NCBI GenBank assembly: GCA_905195085.1
Contig: CAJJUK010000001.1
Span: 65,941-129,940 of the forward strand
Direction: 5' to 3'
From: an uncultured Christensenella sp.
GTDB lineage: Bacteria > Bacillota > Clostridia > Christensenellales > UBA1242
DNA: 64,000 nt
A program made the translations under genes and the position numbers. Shown here piece by piece: positions 35,264 through 44,663 of the stretch (within the stretch, counting starts at the first letter, position 1; every line of letters starts with the position of its first letter). The notes beneath the pieces were generated by a model. That model did not search any database, was not told where the DNA came from, and was given only the letters and a program-made list of their open reading frames with translations.

Positions 35264-35899
35264 CTAATTAACATCGTTTTTAACAACATTCTCTTTATGT
35301 CTTCTGGTTAAAAGTTTTTTGGCAAAGAAAATTGCAACATTAATAATCAAATATAAAGCAACAAATATAAGTGAAAACATAAAAATGTAAAAAGCGGAAT
35401 TTTCAAAGTACAAACAAAGAAGCAAAATTGCAAGACATGATAAGATTTCTCCAACAAGAATTGAAACGAATGATTGCCAAATTTTCAGATTGGTAAACCC
35501 AGCAATCAAACTGCCTGTATAAACGCCGGTCAAAGGCAGTGGAACAGCAACAAATGTTGACAAAAGCAAGCATTTTTTGAAGGTTGATTCTTTTTTATCT
35601 AACTTGGAAAATTTGGTTTTATATTTCTCTTGAATTTTTGAAACAAACTTGTCATGAACAAAACCGCTTGTTTTGTTTTTAATTAATCGGGCAAGCAAGA
35701 TGACGACAATTGCTGGCAACATACTTCCCAAACAAGAGCTCAAAAATGCCATTCCAGGAGAAAGCACATTATCGCCCCATATTTGCCCAGCCATAGCAAA
35801 AGGGATTGCCACCTTACTTTCAATAGTTGGAATCATTGCCATAAGCATAACTGCCAAGAAAACACAATCTGAAAAGTTATCTGAAAAAAATTCAAGCAT
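35264..35899 (-). CDS. COG2426 / putative small multidrug export membrane protein
   Basis: 211 residues with about six membrane segments. MIPTIESKVAIPFAM near residue 25 and VPLPLTGVYTGSLIAG near 120 are the two conserved re-entrant-type motifs of the Sm_multidrug_ex (COG2426) family. Despite the name, transport function is unproven. AAGGAG 10 nt before ATG 35899. Inserted between recN and spoIVB, which are neighbours in many spore formers. Confidence 0.8.
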   Translation of the reverse strand: MLEFFSDNFSDCVFLAVMLMAMIPTIESKVAIPFAMAGQIWGDNVLSPGMAFLSSCLGSMLPAIVVILLARLIKNKTSGFVHDKFVSKIQEKYKTKFSKLDKKESTFKKCLLLSTFVAVPLPLTGVYTGSLIAGFTNLKIWQSFVSILVGEILSCLAILLLCLYFENSAFYIFMFSLIFVALYLIINVAIFFAKKLLTRRHKENVVKNDVN

Positions 35900-36002
35900 T
35901 GGACAAACACTCCTTATAGATTTATTGTATGAATCAATCGTCTCAATAATGAAGAATTTGTTGAATATTGGAATAAGCGAGCACTGTAACTTTTAATAAA
36001 AA

Positions 36003-36033
36003 CAAAAAAAGACAAGATCGATTTTCTTGTCTT
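36003..36033 (-). terminator. Terminator of argR-recN
   Basis: Minus strand AAGACAAG / CTTGTCTT 8-bp stem (36026-36033 with 36009-36016), then TTTTTTTG. Confidence 0.85.
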
Positions 36034-36060
36034 AGTTATTTTTTTATAACAAATTACATA

Positions 36061-37722
36061 TTAAAATTTAGCGTCAAAAAGTTTTTTAGAATGCTCAATT
36101 GCGGTTTCTGAAACATCTTTTCCGCCATCAATCAGCCTTGCAACTTCAAAGATCGCCTGCTGTCTATCCAAACTCTTGACTGTTGAAACCGTGTTATCTT
36201 CGATAACATTTTTCTCAACCAACAAAAACGCATCACCCTTTGATGCAACAACTGGCGTGTGAGTAATACAAATAATTTGTGTAAATTTGGAAATGTTTTC
36301 CAATTTTTCAGCAAGTCTTCCCGCGGTGTGACCACTTATTCCAGCGTCTATCTCATCAAAAACAACTGTTTGCACATTCTCCTTGTCAAGCATGACATTT
36401 TTAAAAGCAAGAAGCAATCTTGACAACTCTCCACCAGAAGCCGTTTTATGTAAGTCCTTAATCTCCTGCCCAATATTTGCCGAAAACATAAACTTGACAC
36501 TGTCACAACCCTTGGAAGAACACGCAACATCTTCAAAAGATACTTTGAAATATGTTCCTTTCATTTCAAGGTCTTCAAGTTGTTTTGTAAGTTGTTCTTC
36601 AAGAAGTTTTGCATACTTTTTTCTTTCAGTACTCAAAGTCTTGCATGCATCAGTCAACGCAACTTCCCTTTCTTGAAGTTCTTTTTGGAGCTTTTCCAAA
36701 ATAAATTGACTGTTTTCCAACTCATCAAGTTGTGATTTGCATCTATTTAAATACTGCAAAATATCCTCAATGTTTTTGCCATATTTCTTCGACAAATTCT
36801 TAATCAGATCAAGTCTAGCATCAATTCTTTCAAGCTCTTTTGGATCAAAATCAGTGTTTTGTTTAATCCCCTCAAGCGTGTCAACAACATCTTTAATTTC
36901 ATAATAACAGTTTTCAATTCTCTCTTTGCAATCTTCAATATCTTTAAAATTTGCAAATTCAGAAAGTGAGTTTTTTGCTTCATACAGCAACACCGCAGCA
37001 TTATCTCTCTGTTCATCAAGTTTGCTAAGAGCCTCTCCAACCTTTTCAAAAATGTTTTCAGCTGAAGAAATGAAATCAAATCTTTCTCTCAATTCCACAT
37101 CTTCGCCAACTGTCAAACCAGCATTTTCAATTTCTTGGATCTGATATTCCAACAACTCCTTTGTTCTTTCTCTTTCTGCGTCATTGCCACCAAGAGATTG
37201 AATCTTCTTTTCTGTCTCCTTGACAGCTTCAAACAAACTCTCAACATTGGACTTAAGTTTGGCGACATCATTCCCAGCAAATCTATCAAGCAAAGCCAAA
37301 TGATTGTTGACATTCAAGAGGCCAACGCTGTCATGTTGTCCACAGAAGTCAACCATAGACTCTGCAAAATCTTTAAGCATTTTTACTGTTGCAGGGAAGC
37401 CATTAATCTTTATGGAAGATTTCCCATCAGAATTGAGAGTTCTTGTTATAATCACTTCATCATCATAATCTATTTCCATTTCATCAAGAAAATGCTTCTC
37501 AACATCTGAAAGGTCAGTAAAGACAGCATCAACCCTCAAAGCATTTTCCCCAGAACGTATCAAATTTTTGTCAGCTTTTGCACCCAACGAAAAACTGAGA
37601 GCATCAATGATAATACTCTTTCCAGCACCAGATTGTCCCAAGATGCAATTAAAACCTTTTTGAAACTCAATGGTCTGCTTTTTTATCAAAGCAACATTAT
37701 TCAGAGAAAGTGAAGATAACAT
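36061..37722 (-). CDS. recN: DNA repair protein RecN
   Basis: 553-residue SMC-like ATPase acting in double-strand-break repair. Walker A LGQSGAGKSIIIDALSF, QHDSVGLLN, central coiled coil of about 250 residues, signature TASGGELSRLLLAFK and Walker B TVVFDEIDAGISG, ITHTPVVAS. Start ATG 37722; the TTG just before has worse spacing to TTGGAG. Downstream of argR as in Bacillus. Confidence 0.96.
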   Translation of the reverse strand: MLSSLSLNNVALIKKQTIEFQKGFNCILGQSGAGKSIIIDALSFSLGAKADKNLIRSGENALRVDAVFTDLSDVEKHFLDEMEIDYDDEVIITRTLNSDGKSSIKINGFPATVKMLKDFAESMVDFCGQHDSVGLLNVNNHLALLDRFAGNDVAKLKSNVESLFEAVKETEKKIQSLGGNDAERERTKELLEYQIQEIENAGLTVGEDVELRERFDFISSAENIFEKVGEALSKLDEQRDNAAVLLYEAKNSLSEFANFKDIEDCKERIENCYYEIKDVVDTLEGIKQNTDFDPKELERIDARLDLIKNLSKKYGKNIEDILQYLNRCKSQLDELENSQFILEKLQKELQEREVALTDACKTLSTERKKYAKLLEEQLTKQLEDLEMKGTYFKVSFEDVACSSKGCDSVKFMFSANIGQEIKDLHKTASGGELSRLLLAFKNVMLDKENVQTVVFDEIDAGISGHTAGRLAEKLENISKFTQIICITHTPVVASKGDAFLLVEKNVIEDNTVSTVKSLDRQQAIFEVARLIDGGKDVSETAIEHSKKLFDAKF

Positions 37723-37750
37723 CAAACATACTCCAAAGACTTTTAATTAT

Positions 37751-37780
37751 AAAAGAGGCAAAATTTCAGCCCCTTTTAAT
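37751..37780 (-). terminator. Terminator/attenuator between argR and recN
   Basis: Minus strand AAAAGGGGC (37769-37777) pairs with GCCTCTTTT (37751-37759), one mismatch, followed by only a short T run. May reduce read-through from argR into recN. Confidence 0.5.
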
Positions 37781-37788
37781 TTACATTA

Positions 37789-38241
37789 TTATAACATAAG
37801 TTGGTTTAAAGTTACAACTGCTTCGCTAGCAAAAGTTGTAGAAGGAAAAACCAACAGAACAGTATCATCGCCGTAGGTTGCTCCCATAAGTTCTGTCAAA
37901 TTCAATTTATCAATAAATGAGCAAACACTGACACCCATTCCCTTGATTGTTTTCACAACAGCCAAATTCAAAGCGGACTTAACAGAGATGACGCATTCTT
38001 TAAATATGTTTATGTATTTATTTGAAACGACTTGTTGTTCAGAACCAAGAATAGCATATTTATATTTGCCAGAACTGCTCAAAATTTTCGTCAAACCAAG
38101 TTCTTTGATATCACGAGAAATGGTGGCTTGAGTAATTTCAAAATTTGCATTTTTCAATTCTTTGGCCAACTCTTCTTGAGTTTCAATCTCTTTGGTTGAA
38201 ATCAATTCCAAAATTTTTGACTGTCTTGAACTTCTTGCCAT
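37789..38241 (-). CDS. argR: Arginine repressor ArgR (AhrC)
   Basis: 150 residues. N-terminal winged helix (RQSKILELISTKEIETQEELAKEL, ITQATISRDIKELGL) and C-terminal hexamerisation/arginine-binding domain (NLAVVKTIKGMGVSVCSFIDKL, LMGATYGDDTVLLVF). SD GGAG near ATG 38241. In front of recN, the standard order. ARG boxes lie upstream, so autoregulation is expected. No arginine biosynthesis genes in this window. Confidence 0.96.
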   Translation of the reverse strand: MARSSRQSKILELISTKEIETQEELAKELKNANFEITQATISRDIKELGLTKILSSSGKYKYAILGSEQQVVSNKYINIFKECVISVKSALNLAVVKTIKGMGVSVCSFIDKLNLTELMGATYGDDTVLLVFPSTTFASEAVVTLNQLML

Positions 38242-38291
38242 TTCAAACTCCTTAATCTCTACACTCCGCTAAATTAGGGCGATGTAGCGTT

Positions 38292-38327
38292 TATGCATAA
38301 TTATAAATTTATGTTTATTCATGCATT
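38292..38327. promoter_or_regulatory. Tandem ARG-box candidates upstream of argR
   Basis: TATGCATAATTATAAATT (38292-38309) matches the consensus TNTGNATWWWWATNCANW at 17 of 18 positions; TATGTTTATTCATGCATT (38310-38327) at 16 of 18. Two adjacent boxes are the usual target of the ArgR hexamer. Confidence 0.5.
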
Positions 38328-38369
38328 TTTGATTATTATACATTAAAATTTATAAATATGCAAGTGATT

Positions 38370-38387
38370 TTTGTATATTTATTCACT
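38370..38387. promoter_or_regulatory. ARG box, full consensus match
   Basis: TTTGTATATTTATTCACT matches TNTGNATWWWWATNCANW at all 18 positions, about 130 nt upstream of argR. The surroundings are very AT-rich, so chance matches are possible. Confidence 0.55.
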
Positions 38388-38565
38388 CATTTTTTATAAA
38401 AATATGAATTTATGAAAATTTATAAAATCAAAATTTATAATTATAACCCAATATACATTTTATAAATTTAACCTTTCAAAGCACCAATCAACCTATAGCC
38501 ACCCACCCAAGACATCAGCCAAACCCACAAACACTCGCTCAACAACCTTCATCATGATACTATAT

Positions 38566-38593
38566 AAAAAAAGACATATCAATAAGATATGCC
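38566..38593 (-). terminator. Strong terminator downstream of thiI (second)
   Basis: Minus strand GGCATATC / GATATGTC (38586-38593 with 38573-38580), 8 bp with one G-T, 5-nt loop, followed by TTTTTTT. Confidence 0.8.
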
Positions 38594-38654
38594 ATTTAAT
38601 TATTAACAACCAACCACAACAACTCACCCAATCATCTCTCTCAAATTACAAAAT

Positions 38655-38713
38655 AAAAAATATGGCGTTTACATCAACACATTGCTGCCACCTGTTAAGA
38701 CTCGCCATATTTT
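38655..38713 (-). terminator. Terminator downstream of thiI (first), large loop
   Basis: Minus strand AAAATATGGCG (38703-38713) pairs perfectly with CGCCATATTTT (38657-38667), then TTTTT. The 35-nt loop, containing GGTGGCAGCAATG, is unusually large for a terminator and may fold itself. Confidence 0.65.
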
Positions 38714-38763
38714 CACAATTTTATAACAAACATCTCAGCACAATTTTCACACTCAAGCAAATT

Positions 38764-39927
38764 TTAATAATTTTTAATTTCGATAATCTCTTCATTAGCA
38801 AGCGCTTCATTAATCAAGTTTTCAATGTCGAGATTTTTCTCTAAATATTCCGCCCTTTTAATTGTTGGCCTAATGACGGGATTCTTTGGCAAGAAGACCG
38901 TGCAACAATCTTCATAAGGAAGAATTGAAGTTTCATAAGTTCCTATATTTTTTGCCACACTCATGATCTCTTCTTTGTCATAAGCAATCACAGGCCTGAA
39001 AACCGGCAAACTAACAACTGAATTTGTCACAGTCATACTTTGCATAGTTTGACTTGCAACCTGCCCAAGACTCTCCCCTGTAACAATTGCCCCTAAACCA
39101 TTTTCATGACAGATTCGTTCAGCGATACGCATCATAATTCTTCTCATAATTGTGATCATATATTCTTCATCACAATTTTTATGTATTTGTTCTTGAATCT
39201 CTGTGAAAGAAACAACATGGAGTTTAATTTCCCCACAATACTTTGAAATCAAATTTGCAAGTTCAATAACCTTTTCTTTTGCTTGCACACTAGTATATGG
39301 ATAAGAATGAAAGTGCACTGCCTCCAATCTAAGTCCACGCTTTGACATCAAGTAACCCGCCACCGGGCTGTCAATTCCGCCAGACAAAAGCAAAAGCGCT
39401 TTTCCAGCACTCCCAAGTGGAAGCCCACCAGCACATGGCAGAAGACTTTTATATATGTAAGTTTTCTTATTGACTCTAAGTTCAACAAAAAGCACAAGTT
39501 CCGGATTATACAAATCAACCTTCAAATTTGGAAACTGATTCAAAACAACTCCGCCCAAATGTCTTTCCAATTCCATAGAAGTCATATCAAAAGTTTTGTC
39601 GGCACGCTTAACTTCAACTTTAAAAGTTTTAACCCCAGACAAATCAATATTCCTAATTTCGTTTTCAATTCCTTCCAAAGAGGTATCAATTTCAACAGCA
39701 GACGCCACACCAATCAACCCAAACACAGTTTGAAGTTTTGAAACAATTTCATCTTCAAAAGATTCCGAATAATCAGAAATCACCAATCTCCCTTGAGTTT
39801 CAGAAAGTTGAAAATCAAGACCAGACAATTTCTTAACTATATTATGCTTAAGAAGCTTTATAAACTCTCTTCGATTTTTACCTTTCAAAAAAAGCTCACC
39901 AAATTTCAACAACAAAACTTTTTTCAT
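38764..39927 (-). CDS. thiI: tRNA 4-thiouridine synthetase ThiI
   Basis: 387 residues. Adenylates U8 of tRNA for thiolation and can supply sulfur to thiazole synthesis. N-terminal ferredoxin-like and THUMP domains (LLLKFGELFLKGKNRREF...), PP-loop ATPase LLLSGGIDSPVAGYLMSKRG, HFHSYPYTS, GESLGQVASQT. The rhodanese domain of enterobacterial ThiI is absent, normal for Firmicutes, where the partner desulfurase hands over sulfur. Start ATG 39927 lies 1 nt after the desulfurase stop. Confidence 0.95.
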   Translation of the reverse strand: MKKVLLLKFGELFLKGKNRREFIKLLKHNIVKKLSGLDFQLSETQGRLVISDYSESFEDEIVSKLQTVFGLIGVASAVEIDTSLEGIENEIRNIDLSGVKTFKVEVKRADKTFDMTSMELERHLGGVVLNQFPNLKVDLYNPELVLFVELRVNKKTYIYKSLLPCAGGLPLGSAGKALLLLSGGIDSPVAGYLMSKRGLRLEAVHFHSYPYTSVQAKEKVIELANLISKYCGEIKLHVVSFTEIQEQIHKNCDEEYMITIMRRIMMRIAERICHENGLGAIVTGESLGQVASQTMQSMTVTNSVVSLPVFRPVIAYDKEEIMSVAKNIGTYETSILPYEDCCTVFLPKNPVIRPTIKRAEYLEKNLDIENLINEALANEEIIEIKNY

Positions 39928-39928
39928 A

Positions 39929-41050
39929 TCATGACACCCTTTGCAATATATCTTTATAGACCTGAACAATAATCTCTCCAGCTTCTTCAATTTCTTCGAC
40001 AGATTGATAAGCATTAAAACTTATTCTAACACTTGAAATTATATCATCTTTAGAAATTCCAATTTTGTCCAGCACACGATTTCCCGCTTTTTTAGACGAA
40101 CAAGCACTTCCAAGTCCAACAATAACACCCTTTTCATTCAACGCGTGAAGCATTGTTTCGCCTTTAACACCGCTAAAAACCAAACTTTCTATGTATGGAG
40201 AACCACCAAAATCCAAAATTTTGATATCTTTCAAACCCATAATCACAGAATTAAATTTCTGTTTCAAGGTTTGGACATGATCAAAATTCTTTCTTTCATC
40301 AATAAGTTCAACCGTCTTCTTAAACTGCATAATTCCAGAAACATTTTCTGTCCCTGATCTTAAGCCATATTGCTGACCACCACCTTGACACAACTCTTTC
40401 AAGGCACCTTTGTTTTTCACATAGAGTCCAGCGACTCCTTTTGGCCCATGAATCTTGTGAGCACTGAAAGAGTACAAGTCAACACTTGTCGCCTGCAAAG
40501 AAAAAGGAATCTTCATAAAACCTTGAACTCCGTCAACATGCAGAACAGCTCTAGGGCAGAGCCTGTCTTTCAGTTTTGAAATCGCAAGCAAATCATTTAT
40601 TGCACCAGTTTCATTGCTGACATGCATAATGCTAATCAGTCGAGTTTTTTCATTAAAAACTTTTTCAAGTTCTTCCAAATCAACTTTTCCATCTTTATCC
40701 AAAGGAACAAAATGAACTTTAAGCCCATCCAATTCCATCTTTTTGGCAACATTATAAACGGAAGGATGTTCACCTTCTGAAAACACATACTCCCAATCAC
40801 CATTTCTCAAACTTCCCTTGATGGCAAGATTGTTACTTTCAGTAGCACAACCAGTAAACAAAACATTTCCAACCTTTGCACCCAATCTTTTCAAGAAATA
40901 ACTTTCCGCCTGAGAGATACATTTTGAAACTTCCATTGACTGTATTGACAAAGCCGAAGGATTATAAAATTGCTCGCAAGAAAACTTGCGATGAACTTCA
41001 ACGCACTCTTCAAACATTTTTGTTGTTCCTGCATTATCAAGATAAATCAT
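39929..41050 (-). CDS. Cysteine desulfurase paired with ThiI
   Basis: 373-residue PLP enzyme. Start MIYLDNAGTT, PLP lysine in SFSAHKIHGPKG, RSGTENVSG, active cysteine region GLGSACSSKKAGNRVL, SVRISFNAY. Differs from iscS of this window in the Cys loop (SACSSK against SACTSK) and gene partner. By context it supplies persulfide for s4U8 in tRNA. ATG 41050 has GGGAG at good spacing; the longer frame runs through a REP-like repeat. Confidence 0.92.
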   Translation of the reverse strand: MIYLDNAGTTKMFEECVEVHRKFSCEQFYNPSALSIQSMEVSKCISQAESYFLKRLGAKVGNVLFTGCATESNNLAIKGSLRNGDWEYVFSEGEHPSVYNVAKKMELDGLKVHFVPLDKDGKVDLEELEKVFNEKTRLISIMHVSNETGAINDLLAISKLKDRLCPRAVLHVDGVQGFMKIPFSLQATSVDLYSFSAHKIHGPKGVAGLYVKNKGALKELCQGGGQQYGLRSGTENVSGIMQFKKTVELIDERKNFDHVQTLKQKFNSVIMGLKDIKILDFGGSPYIESLVFSGVKGETMLHALNEKGVIVGLGSACSSKKAGNRVLDKIGISKDDIISSVRISFNAYQSVEEIEEAGEIIVQVYKDILQRVS

Positions 41051-41070
41051 AACTCCCTCGACTATATATT

Positions 41071-41103
41071 GTGTATTATGCATGCAAATTTTGCATATCA
41101 CAC
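41071..41103. repeat. REP-like palindrome, pheT/desulfurase gap
   Basis: GTGTATTATGCA (41071-41082) faces TTGCATATCACAC (41091-41103), inverted arms separated by 8 nt. Confidence 0.6.
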
Positions 41104-41127
41104 ACAAATTTTGACGATATTACACGA

Positions 41128-43542
41128 TTACGCTCTAAGTTTTGCGCCATATCTAAATTCCAAACTCTTCAAAACCTTTTTGATGACGGCATTGATCTCA
41201 TCGCCCGTCAAAGTTTTGTCTTCAGACATGAACAAAATCTTATACGCCATACTCTTTTTATTTTCACCAAGAGTTGCACTGCGATAAACATCAAACAAAT
41301 AAACATCATAGAAAATCTTGCCACAAGCAGATTTAATCGCATTCATCAAAACTTCATTAGACACACTTTCATCAACAACAACCGCGATATCTCTTTCAAC
41401 AACAGGGAATTTTGAAATTTCGTTTGTTGCATATTTTTTCTCTGGCAAACTAGACAAATAATCTGTGTCCAACTCAGCATAATAAACATCTTGATTGATG
41501 TCATAGTTTTTCAAAACAGTCTTATGAACTTTGCCAAACCACCCAACAACCGTTCCATCTTCTGCAATAATATCAGCACTTACACCGCTGTGAAGATATG
41601 GCTCTTTTGAACGCTCAAGTTTGTATTTCAATGATGTTCCCAAAAGCAAATTCTCAACAACACCTTTGAGCATAAAGAAATCATAACCATTTTCACAAAC
41701 CGCAATAGACAATCTGTTGTTTTCCACTGGCAACTCTTTAAGAGGTAACGATTTAGGCAAATAAACTTTTCCGACTTCAAAAAATCTCAAATCTTTATTT
41801 CCAACAGAAAGATTGTAAGCAACATCAAGAAGCAATGCATGAGCCATAACAGTCCTTGCTGTTGCCATATCCTCGTTGATTGGATTTGCAATTTTTATCA
41901 CATTTCTTCTTGAATCATCTTCATGAAGAAGCAGTTTGTCGCAAGCAGAAGCATTATAGAGAGAATAGTTCAAAGTTTCATAGAACCCAGAGTCAACCAA
42001 AATATTTTTCAAACCATTTTCAAAAACCAATCTAGGCTCATATTGCCCTACGGTTATGGTTGAGTTTTCAAACAATCTTCCCTGCATGTCATTATAGACA
42101 TCATAGCCATAAATTCTTATGATCTCTTCAGCAATATCATTGGCATTTTTGATGTCTTCACGAATGTATGGAGGGATGCAAGTCATAACATCTCCAGAAA
42201 TTGTGGTCCTAATGTTCAAAGCATTTAGAATTTGAACCATTCTTTCTTTTGAAATTTCAACTCCCAAAATTTTGGAAATCTTATTGTAAGACACGACAAC
42301 TTTCTTTTCTTCCTCAAGTTTTTTATCGGAGTTTACCCTATCAATCAAACCACCAACAATCTCACCGCAACCAAGAACTTCAACCAAATGCAATGCCCTC
42401 TTGAGTGCCAATGTTGGCAAATTGATATTGACCCCTTTTGAATATCTAGCAGAAGAGTCTGTGCTCAAACCAAACTTCTTGGCAGTCAATCTGACACTTT
42501 TCAAATCAAAAACCGCACATTCAAAAACAGTGTCAGTTGTGTCATCAGAAATGCAAGAATTGACACCACCAATAACACCTGCAATAACCACAGGTTTGTT
42601 TTGATCTGCAATGACCATCACACTTTCATCAAGGTCATATGTCTGACCATTTAAAACAGCAATTTTTTCACCTTTCTTAGCCTGTCTTGCAACAATTTTC
42701 TTTCCATCAAGATATTTATAGTCAAAAGCATGCATTGGTTGACCTTGCTCAATCAAAATGTAGTTTGTTATATCAACCATTGTGTTGATTGTTTTAATTC
42801 CCACAGCATGCAAACGACTTCTAAGCCACATCGGAGAACGTTCAAGTTTGATGTTTTTGATATAAGCAGCCATATATCTTGGACAATTTTCCGTTTCAAT
42901 CTTCACATCGACATAGTTCTTGACATCACCACCAACAGTTTTATAAGATACATCAAAATCTTTGAATGGTTTGTTGTAAATCGCACAAAGTTCTCTAGCA
43001 ATTCCAATCACACTGTTGCAATCAGGTCTATTTGGGGTCACATTGATATCAAAAGTAACATCATTAAGTGACAAAGCGTCTTCAATTTTTGTCCCCGGAA
43101 CAAAATTCTTAGGCAAAATCAAAATACCATTGACTCCCGCTCCCTCAAAATAGTTCTCATCAATTCCAATTTCTTCTCCAGAGCAAAACATACCATCACT
43201 CTTTACACCTCTGAAGTTGGTTGGTTTAATCTTGACACCATTAACCAAATCTGCTCCTTCCAAAGAAACCGGCACAATTGCCCCTTCAAAAACATTTGTC
43301 GCAGAAGTTATGATTTGAACTTTCTTGAAACCAACATCAACAGAACAAACTTGAAGTCTGTCTGCTTCTGGGTGTTTTTCTATCTTCGTTATTTTGCTGA
43401 CATAAACATCATGAAGATGTTCATTCATATAACTCATCTCTTCAACTTCAAGTCCAGCAGATGTAAGTTTTTCTGCAATTTCATTTGGAGAGATGCCCTT
43501 TAAATCAACAAAATCATTCAACCAATTATAAGAAACTTTCAT
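41128..43542 (-). CDS. pheT: Phenylalanyl-tRNA synthetase beta chain
   Basis: 804 residues, full length. N-terminal B1, EMAP-type tRNA-binding domain (VYVSKITKIEKHPEADRLQVCSVDVG), B3/B4 editing domain, B5 DNA-binding-like domain, catalytic-like core, C-terminal anticodon-binding FDX-ACB domain (EISKFPVVERDIAVVVDESV). SD AAAGGAG, good spacing to ATG 43542. Follows pheS; the gap holds REP-like motifs. Confidence 0.97.
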   Translation of the reverse strand: MKVSYNWLNDFVDLKGISPNEIAEKLTSAGLEVEEMSYMNEHLHDVYVSKITKIEKHPEADRLQVCSVDVGFKKVQIITSATNVFEGAIVPVSLEGADLVNGVKIKPTNFRGVKSDGMFCSGEEIGIDENYFEGAGVNGILILPKNFVPGTKIEDALSLNDVTFDINVTPNRPDCNSVIGIARELCAIYNKPFKDFDVSYKTVGGDVKNYVDVKIETENCPRYMAAYIKNIKLERSPMWLRSRLHAVGIKTINTMVDITNYILIEQGQPMHAFDYKYLDGKKIVARQAKKGEKIAVLNGQTYDLDESVMVIADQNKPVVIAGVIGGVNSCISDDTTDTVFECAVFDLKSVRLTAKKFGLSTDSSARYSKGVNINLPTLALKRALHLVEVLGCGEIVGGLIDRVNSDKKLEEEKKVVVSYNKISKILGVEISKERMVQILNALNIRTTISGDVMTCIPPYIREDIKNANDIAEEIIRIYGYDVYNDMQGRLFENSTITVGQYEPRLVFENGLKNILVDSGFYETLNYSLYNASACDKLLLHEDDSRRNVIKIANPINEDMATARTVMAHALLLDVAYNLSVGNKDLRFFEVGKVYLPKSLPLKELPVENNRLSIAVCENGYDFFMLKGVVENLLLGTSLKYKLERSKEPYLHSGVSADIIAEDGTVVGWFGKVHKTVLKNYDINQDVYYAELDTDYLSSLPEKKYATNEISKFPVVERDIAVVVDESVSNEVLMNAIKSACGKIFYDVYLFDVYRSATLGENKKSMAYKILFMSEDKTLTGDEINAVIKKVLKSLEFRYGAKLRA

Positions 43543-43561
43543 TTATAAATCTCCTTTATCA

Positions 43562-43607
43562 TTGCATAACACGCATTATATGGTGTAGTATGCAAGCATA
43601 ATACCAC
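43562..43607. repeat. REP-like palindrome between pheS and pheT
   Basis: TTGCATAACAC (43562-43572) faces GTGTAGTATGCAA (43583-43595); a third motif GCATAATACCAC follows at 43596-43607. This lies inside a two-gene operon, so it need not stop transcription. Confidence 0.6.
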
Positions 43608-43618
43608 AATTTTAACTG

Positions 43619-44638
43619 TTATCTCATTTGTTTCAAAAATCTCAAATCATTTCTGAAAAGATATTTGATGTTTGGAATTTTGTTTGTAACCATAACACTT
43701 CTATCAATCCCCGGACCAAAAGCAAATCCACTATATTTGTTGCTATCAATTCCTGACATTTCCAAAATTGCAGGGTTAACAATTCCACCGCCAAAAAATT
43801 CAGAATATCCTGTTCCTTTGCACAGTGTGCAACCTTTACCCTGACACATTTGACAAGTTGCATCAATTTCGATGCTTGGCTCTGTGAATGGGAAATATGC
43901 TGGACGAACTCTCATTTTGACATTTTTTCCATAAAGTCTCACAGCCATTTCTCTAACCATAATCATAAAATCTTGCAATCCAATGTTTTCGTCAATAACA
44001 AGCGCTTCAAACTGATTAAAGATTGGAGAGTGAGAACTGTCATCATCATTTCTGTACACCCTTCCTGGACATACAATCTTAAATGGCGGTTTCATTGTTT
44101 CCATTGCCCTTACCTGTGCTGGAGATGTGTGAGTTCTCATCAAAATGTTGTCTGTGATATAGAATGAATCTTGCATATCTCTTGCAGGATGATTCTTTGG
44201 AACATTCAAAGCCTCAAAGTTGTGATAATCAGTTTCAATTTCTGGTGTTTGAATGACAGTAAATCCCATTTCAACGCACAAATCAATAAATTTGTTGTTA
44301 AAACGAGTCAAGGGATGCAAAGCACCTCTTTTAACTCCCTTGCTTGGTTCAGTGATATCAATCTTTTCCTTTTCCATTTCAAGTTCAAGTTGTGCATTTT
44401 CCAAAGTTGCAAGCTTTTCACTCAGTTTCTCTTCCAATTTTTGTCTAACAGAATTCGCCAAACTTCCAACTTCTCTTCTGTCTTCAGCAGGAACATCTTT
44501 CATACCACGCAAAATCTGAGTCAACTGTCCTGTTTTACCAAGATACTTAACTCTGATTTCGTCCAAAACTTTCAAATCATTCGCACCGTCAATCTCTTTT
44601 AATCCGTTTTGTAAGATTTCCTCAAGTTTTTGTTTCAT
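43619..44638 (-). CDS. pheS: Phenylalanyl-tRNA synthetase alpha chain
   Basis: 339-residue class II catalytic subunit. Coiled-coil N-terminus, then HPLTRFNNKFIDLCVEMGF, NFEALNVPKNHPARDMQDSFY, RTHTSPAQVRAME, GRVYRNDDDSSHSPIFNQFE, and FGPGIDRSVMV. A CQMCQGKGCTLCKG cysteine cluster near residue 265 looks zinc-binding, as in some Firmicute PheS. Start ATG 44638 with GAAGGAG; upstream frame lies in the T-box leader. Confidence 0.96.
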   Translation of the reverse strand: MKQKLEEILQNGLKEIDGANDLKVLDEIRVKYLGKTGQLTQILRGMKDVPAEDRREVGSLANSVRQKLEEKLSEKLATLENAQLELEMEKEKIDITEPSKGVKRGALHPLTRFNNKFIDLCVEMGFTVIQTPEIETDYHNFEALNVPKNHPARDMQDSFYITDNILMRTHTSPAQVRAMETMKPPFKIVCPGRVYRNDDDSSHSPIFNQFEALVIDENIGLQDFMIMVREMAVRLYGKNVKMRVRPAYFPFTEPSIEIDATCQMCQGKGCTLCKGTGYSEFFGGGIVNPAILEMSGIDSNKYSGFAFGPGIDRSVMVTNKIPNIKYLFRNDLRFLKQMR

Positions 44639-44663
44639 TTCAACTTCTCCTTCTAACCATAAT

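Larger units (their letters stand above)
38388..38763. other. Gene-free stretch with strand-asymmetric segment and two terminators
   Basis: 38388-38480 is extremely AT-rich. 38480-38555 is C/A-rich on the plus strand with hardly any G. Two minus-strand terminators follow (38566-38593 and 38655-38713). A 20-codon minus-strand frame begins at an ATG about 38557 (MMKVVERVFVGLADVLGGWL) but lacks an SD. A plus-strand open frame from 38554 runs antisense into thiI and is not credible. Confidence 0.45.

Noticed and set aside
36883..37113. Second open frames inside recN
   Set aside because: Out-of-frame shadows of the recN coiled coil.
38554..38844. Plus-strand open frame of 96 codons between argR and thiI
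   Set aside because: No SD, runs through two terminator hairpins and into thiI in antisense.
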